From: Ornithinibacillus massiliensis
Lineage (GTDB): Bacteria; Bacillota; Bacilli; Bacillales; Amphibacillaceae
NCBI RefSeq assembly: GCF_018310345.1
Contig: NZ_JAGXBY010000002.1
Coordinates: 620,001-684,000, forward strand
Reading direction: 5' to 3'
Length of the DNA stretch: 64,000 bases
The position numbers were made by a program, and so were the translations under genes. The notes under the pieces are model-generated. The model did not search any database. It saw only the letters and a program-made list of their open reading frames with translations, and was not told the DNA's origin. Shown here in pieces: positions 17,395 to 26,721 of the stretch (its first letter is position 1; each line of letters begins with the position of its first letter).

Positions 17395-17793
17395 TTACCT
17401 ACCTCCTTTTATTACAGTTTGTAAACTATTAAACTTGCCGTTAATTCTGTCTACTAGACTTTGGTAATAAATTTGATTTTCTGCTAGTTCAGCCATCTCT
17501 TTATCAATATCCACGTTATTTCCGTTATGGTTATACAACGTGTTATTTCGTTGAACAATTTTATAAGATAAATTTTGCTCGTGTTCAAACGGTAAATGTC
17601 TGGGGTTTGTTCGCTTAGCTGTTAACGTATTGGAAAGTTCACCTTGAAGTACATCTTTAAAGACCACTTCCTTGGACTTATAGTTCGGAGTATCCACATT
17701 CGCAATATTGGAAGCTATTGTCTGGTTTTTAATCGAAGCGTAGTTAAGTGATTGTTGTAACGTATTAATCGTTCCACTAAACAAATCCATCAT
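17395..17793 (-). CDS. flgB: FlgB, proximal rod protein; first gene of fla/che operon
   Basis: FlgB is a proximal rod protein and the first gene of the long flagellar operon. The 132-residue protein has the rod family motif QTIASNIANVDTPNYKSKEV near residues 24-43 and the C-terminal QIYYQSLVDRINGKFNSLQ helix. Two ATG codons in tandem (17793 and 17790) follow AAGGAGG; the first is used here. About 500 bases separate it from codY, so the operon promoter must lie in that spacer. Confidence 0.95.
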   Translation of the reverse strand: MMDLFSGTINTLQQSLNYASIKNQTIASNIANVDTPNYKSKEVVFKDVLQGELSNTLTAKRTNPRHLPFEHEQNLSYKIVQRNNTLYNHNGNNVDIDKEMAELAENQIYYQSLVDRINGKFNSLQTVIKGGR

Positions 17794-18203
17794 TGCAACC
17801 TCCTTATGATTACTATTTTTTTAAAGACCGACACAAATAATCGTTTCTCTACGAACATTGTAATTTATATGCGATACAAAGTCTATCAAAATTCGACAGT
17901 TTTCTGGTCTAACAAGCAAAACAGGAGTGTAATACTAGGTATATCTAACTATAAAATACGATAATATTTATGGTACCGCTTTCCTAAATAGTACAATTCG
18001 ATTGGTGAAAAATGTAAAAATCTTACACTAATTATACTAAAGACTTAGTACTTAGTATCTATACAAATGTGAATTTATTGGTAAATATGTGGTGTTTAGC
18101 CTTATTTTCCTTGAAGGATTATTAGAAGATAAATTATAACGAGCCAGTTTAGAGGATATCTTTCCTAATTGTCAACTGCTTAAGAGGCAAATAAGTTGAA
18201 AAT
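17794..18203 (-). promoter_or_regulatory. Spacer upstream of flgB expected to hold the fla/che promoter
   Basis: No gene was seen here. By analogy with B. subtilis, the fla/che operon promoter should lie in this stretch. The best -10 candidate on the minus strand is TATAAT in the 18030-18035 region, but the hexamer 17 bases upstream (GATACT) is a poor -35 and lies in a small direct repeat ACTAAGTACTAAGTC. No convincing sigma-D box (TAAA-N15-GCCGATAT) was found by eye, and no full CodY box. Confidence 0.4.
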
Positions 18204-18285
18204 AAAAAAGAGCTACCTTAGGGGTCCATCCCAAAAGTTAGAGTAGAAAACTAACTTTTGGGGGTACCACCCAGGAGCTCTTTTT
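18204..18285 (-). terminator. Large composite terminator after codY
   Basis: A roughly 80-base hairpin begins a few bases after the codY stop. The outer arms AAAAAGAGCT/AGCTCTTTTT pair over 10 bases and the inner arms CCCAAAAGTTAG/CTAACTTTTGGG over 12 bases around a 9-base loop, with imperfect pairing in between. A TTTTTTATTTT run follows on the minus strand, so it can work as a rho-independent terminator separating codY from flgB. Its inner arms recall inverted ends of IS3/IS150-type elements. Confidence 0.8.
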
Positions 18286-18291
18286 AGCTAT

Positions 18292-19071
18292 TTATCTAGA
18301 ACGTAATTTTTCTAATTCAACTAGGAATTTATCGTTTAGTACTTTAATATAAGTACCTTTCATACCTAGTGAGCGTGATTCAATTACACCAGCACTTTCA
18401 AGCTTTCTTAATGCATTAACAATAACAGATCTTGTAATTCCTACGCGATCAGCAATTTTACTTGCTACTAAAAGTCCTTCATTACCGTTAAGCTCTTCGA
18501 AGATATGATCAATAGCTTCTAGTTCACTATAAGAAAGAGAGCTGATTGCCATTTGTACCACTGCTTTACTTCTAGCTTCCATTTCAATCTCTTCTGTCTT
18601 CTCATGAAGAATTTCCATTCCAACAACAGTTGCACCATATTCAGCTAACAATAGATCATCATTGTTAAATGATTCTTTTAATCTACCGATGATTAATGTT
18701 CCAAGACGTTCTCCACCACCAATAATTGGTACAATTGTCGTTAAGCCATCCTTGAATAGATCTCTGTTCTCAACTGGAAATACTGTGTACTGACTATTAA
18801 TATCTAGGTTAGCAGTTGTTTCATGGATATGGAATAATCCTTCTGTATATTCCTCTGGGAATTGTCTTTCCTCAAGCATTTGTTTCATTCGCTCATTTTC
18901 AATTTCTTGATTGATGGCATATCCTAATAATTTCCCTCTTCTACTAAGGATGAACACATTCCCCTTAATTACCTCTGTTAGTGATACAGCCATGTCGTTA
19001 AAGTTTACTGATTTACCTGTTGCTTTTTGCAACATTGAGTTAATTTTTCTAGCGCGGTCTAATAGTTCCAT
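18292..19071 (-). CDS. codY: CodY, GTP/branched-chain amino acid-responsive repressor
   Basis: CodY is the global nutritional repressor of low-GC Gram-positives; isoleucine, leucine, valine and GTP increase its DNA binding. The 259-residue protein has the N-terminal GAF-like domain ([37 protein letters not shown]) and a C-terminal winged helix with the near-invariant [20 protein letters not shown] helix-turn-helix near residues 203-222. Length equals that of B. subtilis CodY. It is the last gene of xerC-hslV-hslU-codY and has GGAGGAATAACTATC upstream of its ATG. Confidence 0.98.
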   Translation of the reverse strand: MELLDRARKINSMLQKATGKSVNFNDMAVSLTEVIKGNVFILSRRGKLLGYAINQEIENERMKQMLEERQFPEEYTEGLFHIHETTANLDINSQYTVFPVENRDLFKDGLTTIVPIIGGGERLGTLIIGRLKESFNNDDLLLAEYGATVVGMEILHEKTEEIEMEARSKAVVQMAISSLSYSELEAIDHIFEELNGNEGLLVASKIADRVGITRSVIVNALRKLESAGVIESRSLGMKGTYIKVLNDKFLVELEKLRSR

Positions 19072-19096
19072 GATAGTTATTCCTCCATTTTATTTA

Positions 19097-20488
19097 TTAT
19101 AGTATAAATTGACTTAAGTCTTTATTTTTAACAATTGTGCTAAGTTTTTGATCGACGTACTCTGGTGTTATTTCAACCGTGTCCATCGAAACATCAGGTG
19201 CTTCAAAGGATAAATCCTCTAATAACTTCTCTAGTATGGTATGAAGTCTTCTAGCACCAATGTTATCTGTATCTTGATTTACTTGATAGGCAATTTCTGC
19301 AATTCTATTTACAGCTTTGTCTGTAAATACTACATTTATACCTTCTGTTTTTAATAGAGCTTGATACTGTTTTAGTAAAGCATTCGAAGGTTCATTTAGA
19401 ATACGAACAAAATCTTCAACGGAAAGCTTCTCTAATTCTACCCGAATTGGAAATCTCCCTTGCAGTTCCGGAATCAAATCGGATGGTTTAGCCATATGAA
19501 AAGCTCCTGCAGCTATAAATAGCATATGATCTGTTTTAACCGGACCATGCTTCGTTACGACAGTAGAACCTTCGACAATCGGAAGGATGTCTCGCTGTAC
19601 TCCCTCTCGTGATACATTCGGAGAGTTATCTTGTTTTCCGGCAACTTTATCAATCTCATCAATAAAAATAATGCCAGACTGTTCAGCCTTTTGTATCGCT
19701 TCTTGTGATACTTCCTCCATATCAACAAGCTTTTGAGCTTCCTGTTGGATGAGAACTTTTCTTGCTTCGGAAACAGGAAGCTTACGTTTTTTCTTCTTCT
19801 TTGGCATAAATTGCCCAAGAGCATCTTGCATGTTCATACCCATTTGTTCCATTCCTGAACCTTGTAATAGATCAAACATGGAAGGTGGAATTTCTTCCAT
19901 TTCAATGGTAACAATATGGTCTTCTAATTCCCCCATGGCAAGTTGATGTGCCACTCTACTCCGTTTATTCTTAATCTCCTCATCCTTTTCACTCTCATCT
20001 GAATCCTCTTGATTACCTTGATTAGAAAAAAGCATTTCAAATGGATTGGAGATAGTGGATTGTTTCTTAACTTGAGGCACTAATAATTTTACAAGTTTTT
20101 TATTTGCCTCTTCTTTTGCCTTATCCATGACTCCGTTCATCTTTTCTTCCTTTACCATTCGTAAAGACATTTCGACTAAATCTCGGACCATGGATTCAAC
20201 ATCTCTTCCTACATATCCAACTTCAGTAAACTTAGTTGCTTCAACTTTCACAAATGGGGCACTAACTAATTTCGCAAGACGTCTAGCAATTTCTGTCTTA
20301 CCAACCCCAGTAGGGCCAATCATTAAGATGTTTTTGGGGACTATTTCTTCTTTGAGTTTTTCATCTAATAAGGTTCTGCGATATCGATTCCTTAGGGCAA
20401 CTGCAACAGATTTCTTGGCACTTTGTTGTCCAATAATATAATTATCTAGTTGATTTACGATCTGTCTTGGAGTATAGTTCATCTCCAT
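19097..20488 (-). CDS. hslU: HslU/ClpY, ATPase of the HslUV protease
   Basis: HslU (ClpY, CodX) is the AAA+ unfoldase that feeds substrates to HslV. The 463-residue protein shows Walker [14 protein letters not shown] near residue 55-67, the pore loop [13 protein letters not shown], Walker [10 protein letters not shown] and the sensor region GRFPIRVEL. The I-domain between them contains a Lys-rich [16 protein letters not shown] stretch. The C-terminus ends in LSQFIL, the hydrophobic tail that docks into HslV. It directly follows hslV. Confidence 0.97.
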   Translation of the reverse strand: MEMNYTPRQIVNQLDNYIIGQQSAKKSVAVALRNRYRRTLLDEKLKEEIVPKNILMIGPTGVGKTEIARRLAKLVSAPFVKVEATKFTEVGYVGRDVESMVRDLVEMSLRMVKEEKMNGVMDKAKEEANKKLVKLLVPQVKKQSTISNPFEMLFSNQGNQEDSDESEKDEEIKNKRSRVAHQLAMGELEDHIVTIEMEEIPPSMFDLLQGSGMEQMGMNMQDALGQFMPKKKKKRKLPVSEARKVLIQQEAQKLVDMEEVSQEAIQKAEQSGIIFIDEIDKVAGKQDNSPNVSREGVQRDILPIVEGSTVVTKHGPVKTDHMLFIAAGAFHMAKPSDLIPELQGRFPIRVELEKLSVEDFVRILNEPSNALLKQYQALLKTEGINVVFTDKAVNRIAEIAYQVNQDTDNIGARRLHTILEKLLEDLSFEAPDVSMDTVEITPEYVDQKLSTIVKNKDLSQFIL

Positions 20489-20505
20489 TATGCATGGCCT
20501 CCTCT

Positions 20506-21054
20506 TTAATCAAGTACTTCCAGCGTAATTTGATCGTTTGTAAACACACAAATCTCACCCGCGATTTTCATTGCAGCTAGTGCAATATCTGCTGCTGTAA
20601 GATGCTCTGCGTAGTTTACAAGTGCCCTACCAGCACTCAGTGCATAATTACCACCTGAACCAATTGCTAGAATACCATCGTCTGGTTCAATTACCTCACC
20701 AGTCCCTGAGATTAACAACATACTATCTTTATTCATGACAATCAACATAGCTTCTAACTTACGTAAAACTCTATCACTGCGCCATTCTTGTGCTAATTCC
20801 ACAGCAGCTCGAGTCAGATTTCCATTAAAAGCCTGTAATTTCCCTTCAAATTTTTCAAAAAGGGTAAACGCATCTGCGACAGAACCTGCAAATCCCGCTA
20901 GTACTTGACCATTAAACAATCTACGAACCTTCTTAGCTTTATGTTTCATTACAACGGAATTCCCCAGTGTTACCTGACCATCACCACTCATTGCACAATG
21001 ACCGTTATGTCTCACTGCAAATATGGTGGTTGCATGAATTTCTTGTGCCAACAA
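20506..21054 (-). CDS. hslV: HslV/ClpQ, peptidase of the HslUV protease
   Basis: HslV is the N-terminal-nucleophile peptidase of the bacterial proteasome-like HslUV complex. The core [20 protein letters not shown] and [17 protein letters not shown] are near-identical to B. subtilis ClpQ. Both available start codons are TTG (21054 and 21051), behind AAGAGGTGA; I list the first. Residue 2 is Leu or Ala, so the Ser2 used as nucleophile by B. subtilis ClpQ is missing; the conserved Thr pair at about residues 9-10 would have to be exposed by processing, as in most HslV proteins. 182 residues. Confidence 0.95.
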   Translation of the reverse strand: MLAQEIHATTIFAVRHNGHCAMSGDGQVTLGNSVVMKHKAKKVRRLFNGQVLAGFAGSVADAFTLFEKFEGKLQAFNGNLTRAAVELAQEWRSDRVLRKLEAMLIVMNKDSMLLISGTGEVIEPDDGILAIGSGGNYALSAGRALVNYAEHLTAADIALAAMKIAGEICVFTNDQITLEVLD

Positions 21055-21075
21055 AGATCACCTCTTCCGTCATCC

Positions 21076-22029
21076 TTACTTTTTTGCCCTTGGGTGACTA
21101 TTTAAGTAAATATTACGCAAATGATCCTTCGTAACATGTGTATAAATTTGCGTAGATGATAAACTTTCATGTCCCAAGAGTTCCTGTACTGTTCGTAAAT
21201 CAGCACCCTCATTTAACATATGTGTTGCAAAGGTATGTCTTAATTTATGTGGATGTACATTTATAGTAAGTGCTGCTTTTTCCATCATATTTTTCAACAC
21301 TAATCGAATTCCTCTAGTTGTTATCGGATTACCTCTTGAGTTCAGAAAAACCACTTCGGAATTTGAACCAGATTTTTCGAGTAACTTTTTTCTACCGTCA
21401 TGTATGTACAATTGAAGTGCTTTTTCTGCATAGCTTCCAAAAGGAACATATCGTTCTTTCTTTCCTTTTCCTCTTACAAGCAATGTTCCAACAGAAAAAT
21501 CTATATCCTTCAATCTAAGACTCTGACATTCACTCACCCGAATCCCAGTTCCGTATAGTGCTTCTAATAATGCTTGATTTCGTTGTCCTAATGGATCATT
21601 AGCATCATTTATTTCAAATAGTTTTTCCATTTCCTCTTCATAGAGAAATCCCGGAATAGGCTTTGCAGCTTTCGGCAAACTTATTAGCATAAAGGCGTTT
21701 GAATCAATTACATTCTCTCTCTCTAAAAACTTAAAAAAAGTTCGTATACTTGATATCTTTCTTGATACAGATCTTCTTGAAAGCTGTCGATCATAAAGAG
21801 CAGTAAGAAAAACACGAACAGCACGCTGATCGATTTCTCGAAGGGACTCAAAGCCTTCTCGTTCTACAAAAGCAAAAAATTCTTCTAAGTCATGATTGTA
21901 ATATTCTACAGTGTATGGCGAAGCATTTTTTTCAATTTGAAGGTACTCTGTAAATGCCTGTTTGTGTTGTGTAAGATAATCCAAATACTCACCCCAAACT
22001 TGCTTAACAGCCACATAAAAATATACCAC
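21076..22029 (-). CDS. xerC: Tyrosine recombinase XerC (CodV)
   Basis: XerC/CodV acts with XerD at dif to resolve chromosome dimers. The 317-residue frame has the N-terminal SAM-like core-binding domain (FTEYLQIEKNASPYTVEYY) and the catalytic set R in GTGIRVSECQSL, K in GKGKKERYVP, H-x-x-R in HPHKLRHTFATH, H in LLGHESLSS and nucleophile Tyr in TQIYTH. The frame opens with GTG at 22029 without a clear ribosome site; a TTG at 21984, behind GGGGTGAG, is an alternative that would remove 15 poorly conserved residues. First gene of the xerC-hslVU-codY operon; trmFO, normally between it and topA, is absent. Confidence 0.94.
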   Translation of the reverse strand: MVYFYVAVKQVWGEYLDYLTQHKQAFTEYLQIEKNASPYTVEYYNHDLEEFFAFVEREGFESLREIDQRAVRVFLTALYDRQLSRRSVSRKISSIRTFFKFLERENVIDSNAFMLISLPKAAKPIPGFLYEEEMEKLFEINDANDPLGQRNQALLEALYGTGIRVSECQSLRLKDIDFSVGTLLVRGKGKKERYVPFGSYAEKALQLYIHDGRKKLLEKSGSNSEVVFLNSRGNPITTRGIRLVLKNMMEKAALTINVHPHKLRHTFATHMLNEGADLRTVQELLGHESLSSTQIYTHVTKDHLRNIYLNSHPRAKK

Positions 22030-22146
22030 TATGTGATTAACTTTGCAATCAACTTAACAAAATTGTAACAAAATTCTGAAATAACCGCAATACTAAACGA
22101 AGTATTTATGTTAGTACTGTCAAGTAGTTCGGCTTACCACTGGATA

Positions 22147-22175
22147 ATTATAGCGACTTCACTATAAATAGTCAA
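22147..22175 (-). promoter_or_regulatory. Sigma-A promoter for xerC-hslV-hslU-codY
   Basis: On the minus strand TTGACT is followed after exactly 17 bases by TATAAT, a near-consensus vegetative promoter. It lies about 120 bases upstream of xerC and faces it. No other gene intervenes. Confidence 0.75.
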
Positions 22176-22382
22176 TCCGTAACAACTAATTTTTCGACAT
22201 TTTCCGATACCTTCAAAAATGTAAAAACACCCTATCCCTATTTTTACCAATTGTTCAAAAATTTATAATCAAAATTCACATTATTATTTACCCTTTTCAA
22301 AAATACCGAAACATTTAATACAAATTAGAACTTTTTTACTCTTCACAATTAGACATTTTACGCCAACTACAGAACGAAAGCA
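22176..22382. other. AT-rich spacer between xerC promoter and topA terminator
   Basis: With the promoter stretch, the whole xerC-topA gap is 383 bases. No open frame, RNA gene or residual similarity to trmFO was recognised in it. It is very AT-rich with no clear repeat. Confidence 0.5.
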
Positions 22383-22410
22383 AAATAAAAGGCGCTCATA
22401 GGAGCGACTC
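22382..22410 (-). terminator. Terminator after topA
   Basis: A short stem CGCTC/GAGCG (22393-22406) starts just past the topA stop and is followed on the minus strand by CCTTTTATTTT. It is short but well placed and would end topA transcription. Confidence 0.6.
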
Positions 22411-22412
22411 TT

Positions 22413-24491
22413 TTATCCTTGCGTATTTTCTTGATAATCACAATTTGTACAAACAATTTGGGTTTCCTTTTTCAACCTTTTCTCTACCAAGAGTGAATCA
22501 CATTTAGGGCATGGTCTTGCTATCGGCTTATCCCAAGAAACAAAATCACATTCCGGAAAGCGATCACAACCATAGAATACACGTCGTTTCTTAGATTTAC
22601 GTTCTACCACATTACCTTTCTTACAAGTAGGACATGTTACGCCAATCTCTTTTAGTATCGGTTTTGTATTTCGACATTCTGGGAAGTTCGAACAAGCTAA
22701 GAATTTGCCGTATCGTCCCATTTTATAAACCATCTCATGACCACAGTTTTCACATTCAATACCAGCAGGCTCATCTTTAATTTCTATTTTTTCCATTTCC
22801 TCTTCCGCTTTTGTTAAGCGCTTCTGAAACCCATGATAGAAATCATCGATAATATTTACCCACTCCACTTCTCCTTCTTCTATGGAGTCAAGGTCATGTT
22901 CCATTTTGGCTGTAAATTCCACATCAATAATTTCCGGGAAAAATTCCTTTAATAAATCCACAACGATAATCCCCAGTTCCGTTGGTACGAATCGTTTGTT
23001 ATCTAATGTCACATATCCTCGTCTTTGAATCGTATCAAGAGTAGGAGCATAAGTGGAAGGTCTACCAATACCTAGCTCTTCCATCGTTTTGACTAATCTA
23101 GCTTCAGTAAAGCGTGGTGGTGGTTGCGTGAAATGTTGGTTCGGATTGATTTCACTTGCCTCTACAATCATTCCTTCTTCCAGATTCGGTAAAAATTTAT
23201 CCTCGTCTTTTTTATTATCATCTGTACCTTCCACATATACCTTCATGAAACCTTTAAATTTTACCTTTGAACCATTTGCACGAAATTCTACATTATTATT
23301 AACTAACTGTACTGACATGGTGTCTAAGATAGCTGGTGCCATTTGACTTGCTAAAAAGCGTTCCCAAATTAGCTTGTACAGGCGTAATTGATCCCTAGAT
23401 AAAACTGTCTTTAATGAGTTTGGCTCTCTCATCACTGATGTGGGACGTATTGCTTCATGGGCATCCTGGGCATTTTCACTTTTCTTTTCTTTTCTTTCAG
23501 TACCTAGATATTCACTCCCATATTTATTCTCAACGTATTCCTTTACTTCACCTTTTGCTGTTTCAGAAATACGGGTTGAATCGGTACGCATATACGTAAT
23601 GAGACCAGTTATACCACCTGCAGCCTTTCCAAGATCAATACCTTCATACAATTGCTGTGCTATCATCATCGTCTTTTTAGCTCGGAAGTTTAACTTTCTT
23701 GCTGCTTCCTGTTGTAATGATGAAGTTGTAAAAGGTAAGGCAGGATTTCGCCTTCTTTCCTTTTTCGTCACTGTATTAATCGTAAACTGTTTATCTACTA
23801 GTTTATTTAGAACTTCTTTTACTTCTGCCTCTGATTTAAGCTCTAATTTTTTCCCATCGATTCCGTAAAAAGCTCCTTCAAATGAGTCCTGATCCTTTAA
23901 GAAGCTAGCTTCAATTGACCAATATTCTTCTGGTTTAAAGTCATTAATTTCATTTTCACGGTCAATAATCATCTTCAATGCTACGGATTGTACACGACCA
24001 GCACTTAATCCCTTTTTAACTTTTTTCCATAGTAACGGGCTAATGTTATAACCGACCAATCGATCCAGCACTCTTCTAGCTTGCTGTGCATCTACTAAGT
24101 CCATATCAATAGAGCGGGGATTTTTAAAGGATTCCTTAATGGCATCTTTTGTTATTTCATTAAATACTACACGACATTTCGAATTTTCATCGACATTCAA
24201 GGCATGTGCAAGATGCCAGGCAATTGCTTCTCCTTCGCGATCCGGGTCGGCTGCGAGATATATTTTTTTTGCCTTTTTAGCTGATTTTTTTAAATCTTTT
24301 AATACATCACCTTTACCACGTATAGTAATATATTTTAATTTATAACCTTCTTCTACATTGACACCCATCTGACTTTTCGGTAAGTCAATAACATGTCCCA
24401 TAGAAGCTTTTACTTTGTATTTTTTACCTAAGTATCGTTCAATTGTTTTCGCTTTCGCAGGTGATTCTACAATTACGAGATAGTCTGCCAT
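22413..24491 (-). CDS. topA: DNA topoisomerase I
   Basis: TopA relaxes negative supercoils by single-strand breakage. The 692-residue protein has the Toprim domain ([17 protein letters not shown] at the start; [15 protein letters not shown] near residue 80), the active-site tyrosine in [14 protein letters not shown] near residue 300, and three C-terminal zinc-finger units with Cys pairs ([24 protein letters not shown] with CTNC). Length matches B. subtilis TopA. Two promoters lie upstream and a terminator downstream, so it can be transcribed apart from dprA. Confidence 0.98.
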   Translation of the reverse strand: MADYLVIVESPAKAKTIERYLGKKYKVKASMGHVIDLPKSQMGVNVEEGYKLKYITIRGKGDVLKDLKKSAKKAKKIYLAADPDREGEAIAWHLAHALNVDENSKCRVVFNEITKDAIKESFKNPRSIDMDLVDAQQARRVLDRLVGYNISPLLWKKVKKGLSAGRVQSVALKMIIDRENEINDFKPEEYWSIEASFLKDQDSFEGAFYGIDGKKLELKSEAEVKEVLNKLVDKQFTINTVTKKERRRNPALPFTTSSLQQEAARKLNFRAKKTMMIAQQLYEGIDLGKAAGGITGLITYMRTDSTRISETAKGEVKEYVENKYGSEYLGTERKEKKSENAQDAHEAIRPTSVMREPNSLKTVLSRDQLRLYKLIWERFLASQMAPAILDTMSVQLVNNNVEFRANGSKVKFKGFMKVYVEGTDDNKKDEDKFLPNLEEGMIVEASEINPNQHFTQPPPRFTEARLVKTMEELGIGRPSTYAPTLDTIQRRGYVTLDNKRFVPTELGIIVVDLLKEFFPEIIDVEFTAKMEHDLDSIEEGEVEWVNIIDDFYHGFQKRLTKAEEEMEKIEIKDEPAGIECENCGHEMVYKMGRYGKFLACSNFPECRNTKPILKEIGVTCPTCKKGNVVERKSKKRRVFYGCDRFPECDFVSWDKPIARPCPKCDSLLVEKRLKKETQIVCTNCDYQENTQG

Positions 24492-24575
24492 TCTCTTCCT
24501 CCTTAGCCTGAGGTAACGAAAAACCTAGTACCATTACTCCTAAATCATTCGTGTCCTAAAAGTGCTATACATCTA

Positions 24576-24604
24576 AATGTAAGAATTGATGTAGTAAATG
24601 TCAA
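24576..24604 (-). promoter_or_regulatory. topA promoter, proximal
   Basis: Minus strand TTGACA, 17-base spacer, TACATT, about 85 bases upstream of the topA start. Good -35, acceptable -10. Confidence 0.65.
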
Positions 24605-24674
24605 CATTTTCAAATTAAACCTAATTAAAATAAGTATATTTACCAGTATATAATTGATTATCAAATCCTCACTA

Positions 24675-24703
24675 ATAATAAATATATACGACATAATTGT
24701 CAA
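24675..24703 (-). promoter_or_regulatory. topA promoter, distal
   Basis: Minus strand TTGACA, 17-base spacer, TATTAT, located directly after the dprA stop (24718) and facing topA. This is the strongest promoter-like sequence in the topA-dprA spacer. Confidence 0.7.
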
Positions 24704-24717
24704 ACATAGAATGAATT

Positions 24718-25620
24718 TCATTCTGGATTAGTGCGTAAGAAAGACTTATTTCTCCAATCACTCATAATGTCTTCATAAGTAACTGCCATTGTTGCCCCTT
24801 CCTGAATTAGTTTCAGACATCCAATTGATTGAGGGATATGGGGTGATCCTGGTACAGCAAATACTTCCCTTCCCTGATCTAATGCCTGATCTACCGTTAT
24901 CATGGTTCCACTTCTTTCTGTCGCCTCTATCACAACTGTAGCGAAGCTTAGTCCACTAATAATTCGGTTCCTTTCAGGAAAGTGGAATTTTCTTGGTGGT
25001 ACTTTTGGTGGATATTCTGAGAGGGCTAAGCCATCTTTTACTAGCAGCTGAAAAAGGAATGTATTTTCATTAGGGTAGATATACTCAAATCCACTACCTA
25101 ATACTGCAATCGTTTTTCCCCCTTCATGTAATGCCAGTCGATGTGCATAACTATCAATTCCTTTAGCCATCCCACTGACAATGACCCAGTTATCCTTTAT
25201 TAATGGACTAATAATATACTTTGTTTTGTTCATAGCATCTAAAGAAGGATTTCTAGTACCTATTACACTTATGGATGGAGTTTTATAGAGTAATGTATCG
25301 TCCCCATAGCAATAAAGTACGATTGGTGCATCTTTAATTGTTTTTAACATGGGAGGATAGGTTTCGTCAATTAACGTAATGATATGATAGGCTTTTATAT
25401 CCTGTAAAGTATCATGAATCAATTGTGTGTTGTGTATATCCTGATATAGTATCTCGGCTTGATTTTTTCTAATGGATAGATAATGGCTTATTTCGGTTGA
25501 GGATATAAGGAAGATATAAGCTAAGGAGGGATCCATTCGTAGTAAACGTCGTAAATTCCTTCTCGACATATAACGACATCGGTGGAGATGAATTAATCTT
25601 TGCCTTGTATTTTGTAACAA
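24718..25620 (-). CDS. dprA: DprA, DNA processing protein
   Basis: DprA (Smf) binds incoming single-stranded DNA during natural transformation and loads RecA. The 300-residue protein has the extended Rossmann fold with SVIGTRNPS, VSGMAKGIDSYAH, the GSGFEYIYPNEN loop, FPERNRIISGLS and the ALDQGREVFAVPGSP motif. The N-terminus is a small helical domain, as in B. subtilis (297 residues). The frame appears to open with TTG at 25620 behind GGGAAGTGA; this start is uncertain. It sits between the sucCD operon and topA as in Bacillus. Confidence 0.93.
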   Translation of the reverse strand: MLQNTRQRLIHLHRCRYMSRRNLRRLLRMDPSLAYIFLISSTEISHYLSIRKNQAEILYQDIHNTQLIHDTLQDIKAYHIITLIDETYPPMLKTIKDAPIVLYCYGDDTLLYKTPSISVIGTRNPSLDAMNKTKYIISPLIKDNWVIVSGMAKGIDSYAHRLALHEGGKTIAVLGSGFEYIYPNENTFLFQLLVKDGLALSEYPPKVPPRKFHFPERNRIISGLSFATVVIEATERSGTMITVDQALDQGREVFAVPGSPHIPQSIGCLKLIQEGATMAVTYEDIMSDWRNKSFLRTNPE

Positions 25621-25646
25621 ATTGTCACTTCCCTTCTATATGCTAT

Positions 25647-25763
25647 CTGTATAAAGGAAGAGGCCGAGACAAAGTAGATAATCACAGAAGATCCCTCTTG
25701 TTGATATACAATAGGCTATTTCTGATTATCCCTTATTAGGTCCCTGCCCCTTTAGCTATACAG
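25647..25763. repeat. MITE-like palindromic element between sucD and dprA
   Basis: A 117-base segment begins and ends with the inverted 7-mer CTGTATA/TATACAG. The arms continue as imperfect inverted repeats: AAAGGAAGAGGCCGAGACA with GATAATCACAGAA on the left, and (read inward) TAAAGGGGCAGGGACC with GATAATCAGAA on the right. It starts two bases past the sucD stop. No run of T follows, so it is not a classic terminator, though the stem may stabilise the sucCD mRNA. It carries no coding sequence. Confidence 0.65.
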
Positions 25764-25764
25764 A

Positions 25765-26667
25765 TTAGTGTGTTTTACACTTTTCTGCTAATCCTTTTTC
25801 TTGAAGAACGCGAATCATTGTTTCTCCAATTACTGAAGGCGTTTCTGCAACTTCGATTCCACATTCATTCATCACTCTGATTTTTTCATCTGCTGTACCT
25901 TTACCACCAGAAATAATCGCACCAGCATGACCCATACGTTTTCCTGGAGGTGCTGTTGCTCCACCAATGAAACCAACTACTGGCTTCGTCATGTTCGCTT
26001 TTACCCATTCAGCAGCTTCTTCTTCAGCAGTACCACCGATTTCACCAATCATGACGACTGCATAAGTTTCAGGGTCTTCATTGAATTCTTTTAATACGTC
26101 AATAAAGTTTGTACCATTAACCGGATCTCCACCAATACCTACAGCAGTTGTTTGACCATAACCTGCTTGTGATAATTGATGAACAGCTTCATACGTTAAT
26201 GTTCCAGAACGGGAAACGACACCAATATGACCTTTCGTATGAATATAACCAGGCATAATACCAATTTTCGATTCATCTGCAGTAATTACCCCTGGGCAGT
26301 TTGGTCCAATTAAACGTGTTTTCTTGCCTTCCATATAACGTTTCACTTTAACCATATCAAGTACTGGAATATGTTCAGTGATACAAATAACTAGGTCTAG
26401 CTCAGCATCTACCGCTTCCATAATAGCATCCGCTGCAAATGGTGCAGGAACATAAATAACAGAAGCTGTAGCACCTGTCACTTCAACCGCCTCTTGTACT
26501 GTATTGAATACAGGTACACCTTCTACTTCAGTTCCACCTTTTTTCGGTGTTACTCCACCAACAATCTTTGTACCATATTCAAGCATTTGTTTTGTATGGA
26601 ATCTTGCAGTACCACCAGTTATACCCTGGACAATTACTTTCGTATCTTTATTTACATATACACTCAT
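25765..26667 (-). CDS. sucD: Succinyl-CoA synthetase alpha subunit
   Basis: SucD forms the CoA-binding and phosphohistidine half of succinyl-CoA synthetase in the TCA cycle. The 300-residue protein has the CoA-binding Rossmann start ([19 protein letters not shown]), the [20 protein letters not shown] loop, [15 protein letters not shown], and the phosphorylated His247 in [12 protein letters not shown]. Residue and length agree with the B. subtilis enzyme. It follows sucC after 54 bases in a two-gene operon. Confidence 0.98.
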   Translation of the reverse strand: MSVYVNKDTKVIVQGITGGTARFHTKQMLEYGTKIVGGVTPKKGGTEVEGVPVFNTVQEAVEVTGATASVIYVPAPFAADAIMEAVDAELDLVICITEHIPVLDMVKVKRYMEGKKTRLIGPNCPGVITADESKIGIMPGYIHTKGHIGVVSRSGTLTYEAVHQLSQAGYGQTTAVGIGGDPVNGTNFIDVLKEFNEDPETYAVVMIGEIGGTAEEEAAEWVKANMTKPVVGFIGGATAPPGKRMGHAGAIISGGKGTADEKIRVMNECGIEVAETPSVIGETMIRVLQEKGLAEKCKTH

Positions 26668-26721
26668 TATAGTCCGCCCTTTCCAAAGTCTAGTCTATTA
26701 ATATACAAGATTTTAAATCCA

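Noticed and set aside
17886..17903. CodY box or sigma-D promoter upstream of flgB
   Set aside because: A patch AAATTCGACAGTTTTCT looks superficially like a CodY box but mismatches the palindrome at many positions; no TAAA-N15-GCCGATAT match was found on the minus strand.
23440..23868. A 142-codon plus-strand frame within topA
   Set aside because: Antisense shadow of a strongly conserved gene; no start signal and no recognisable domain.
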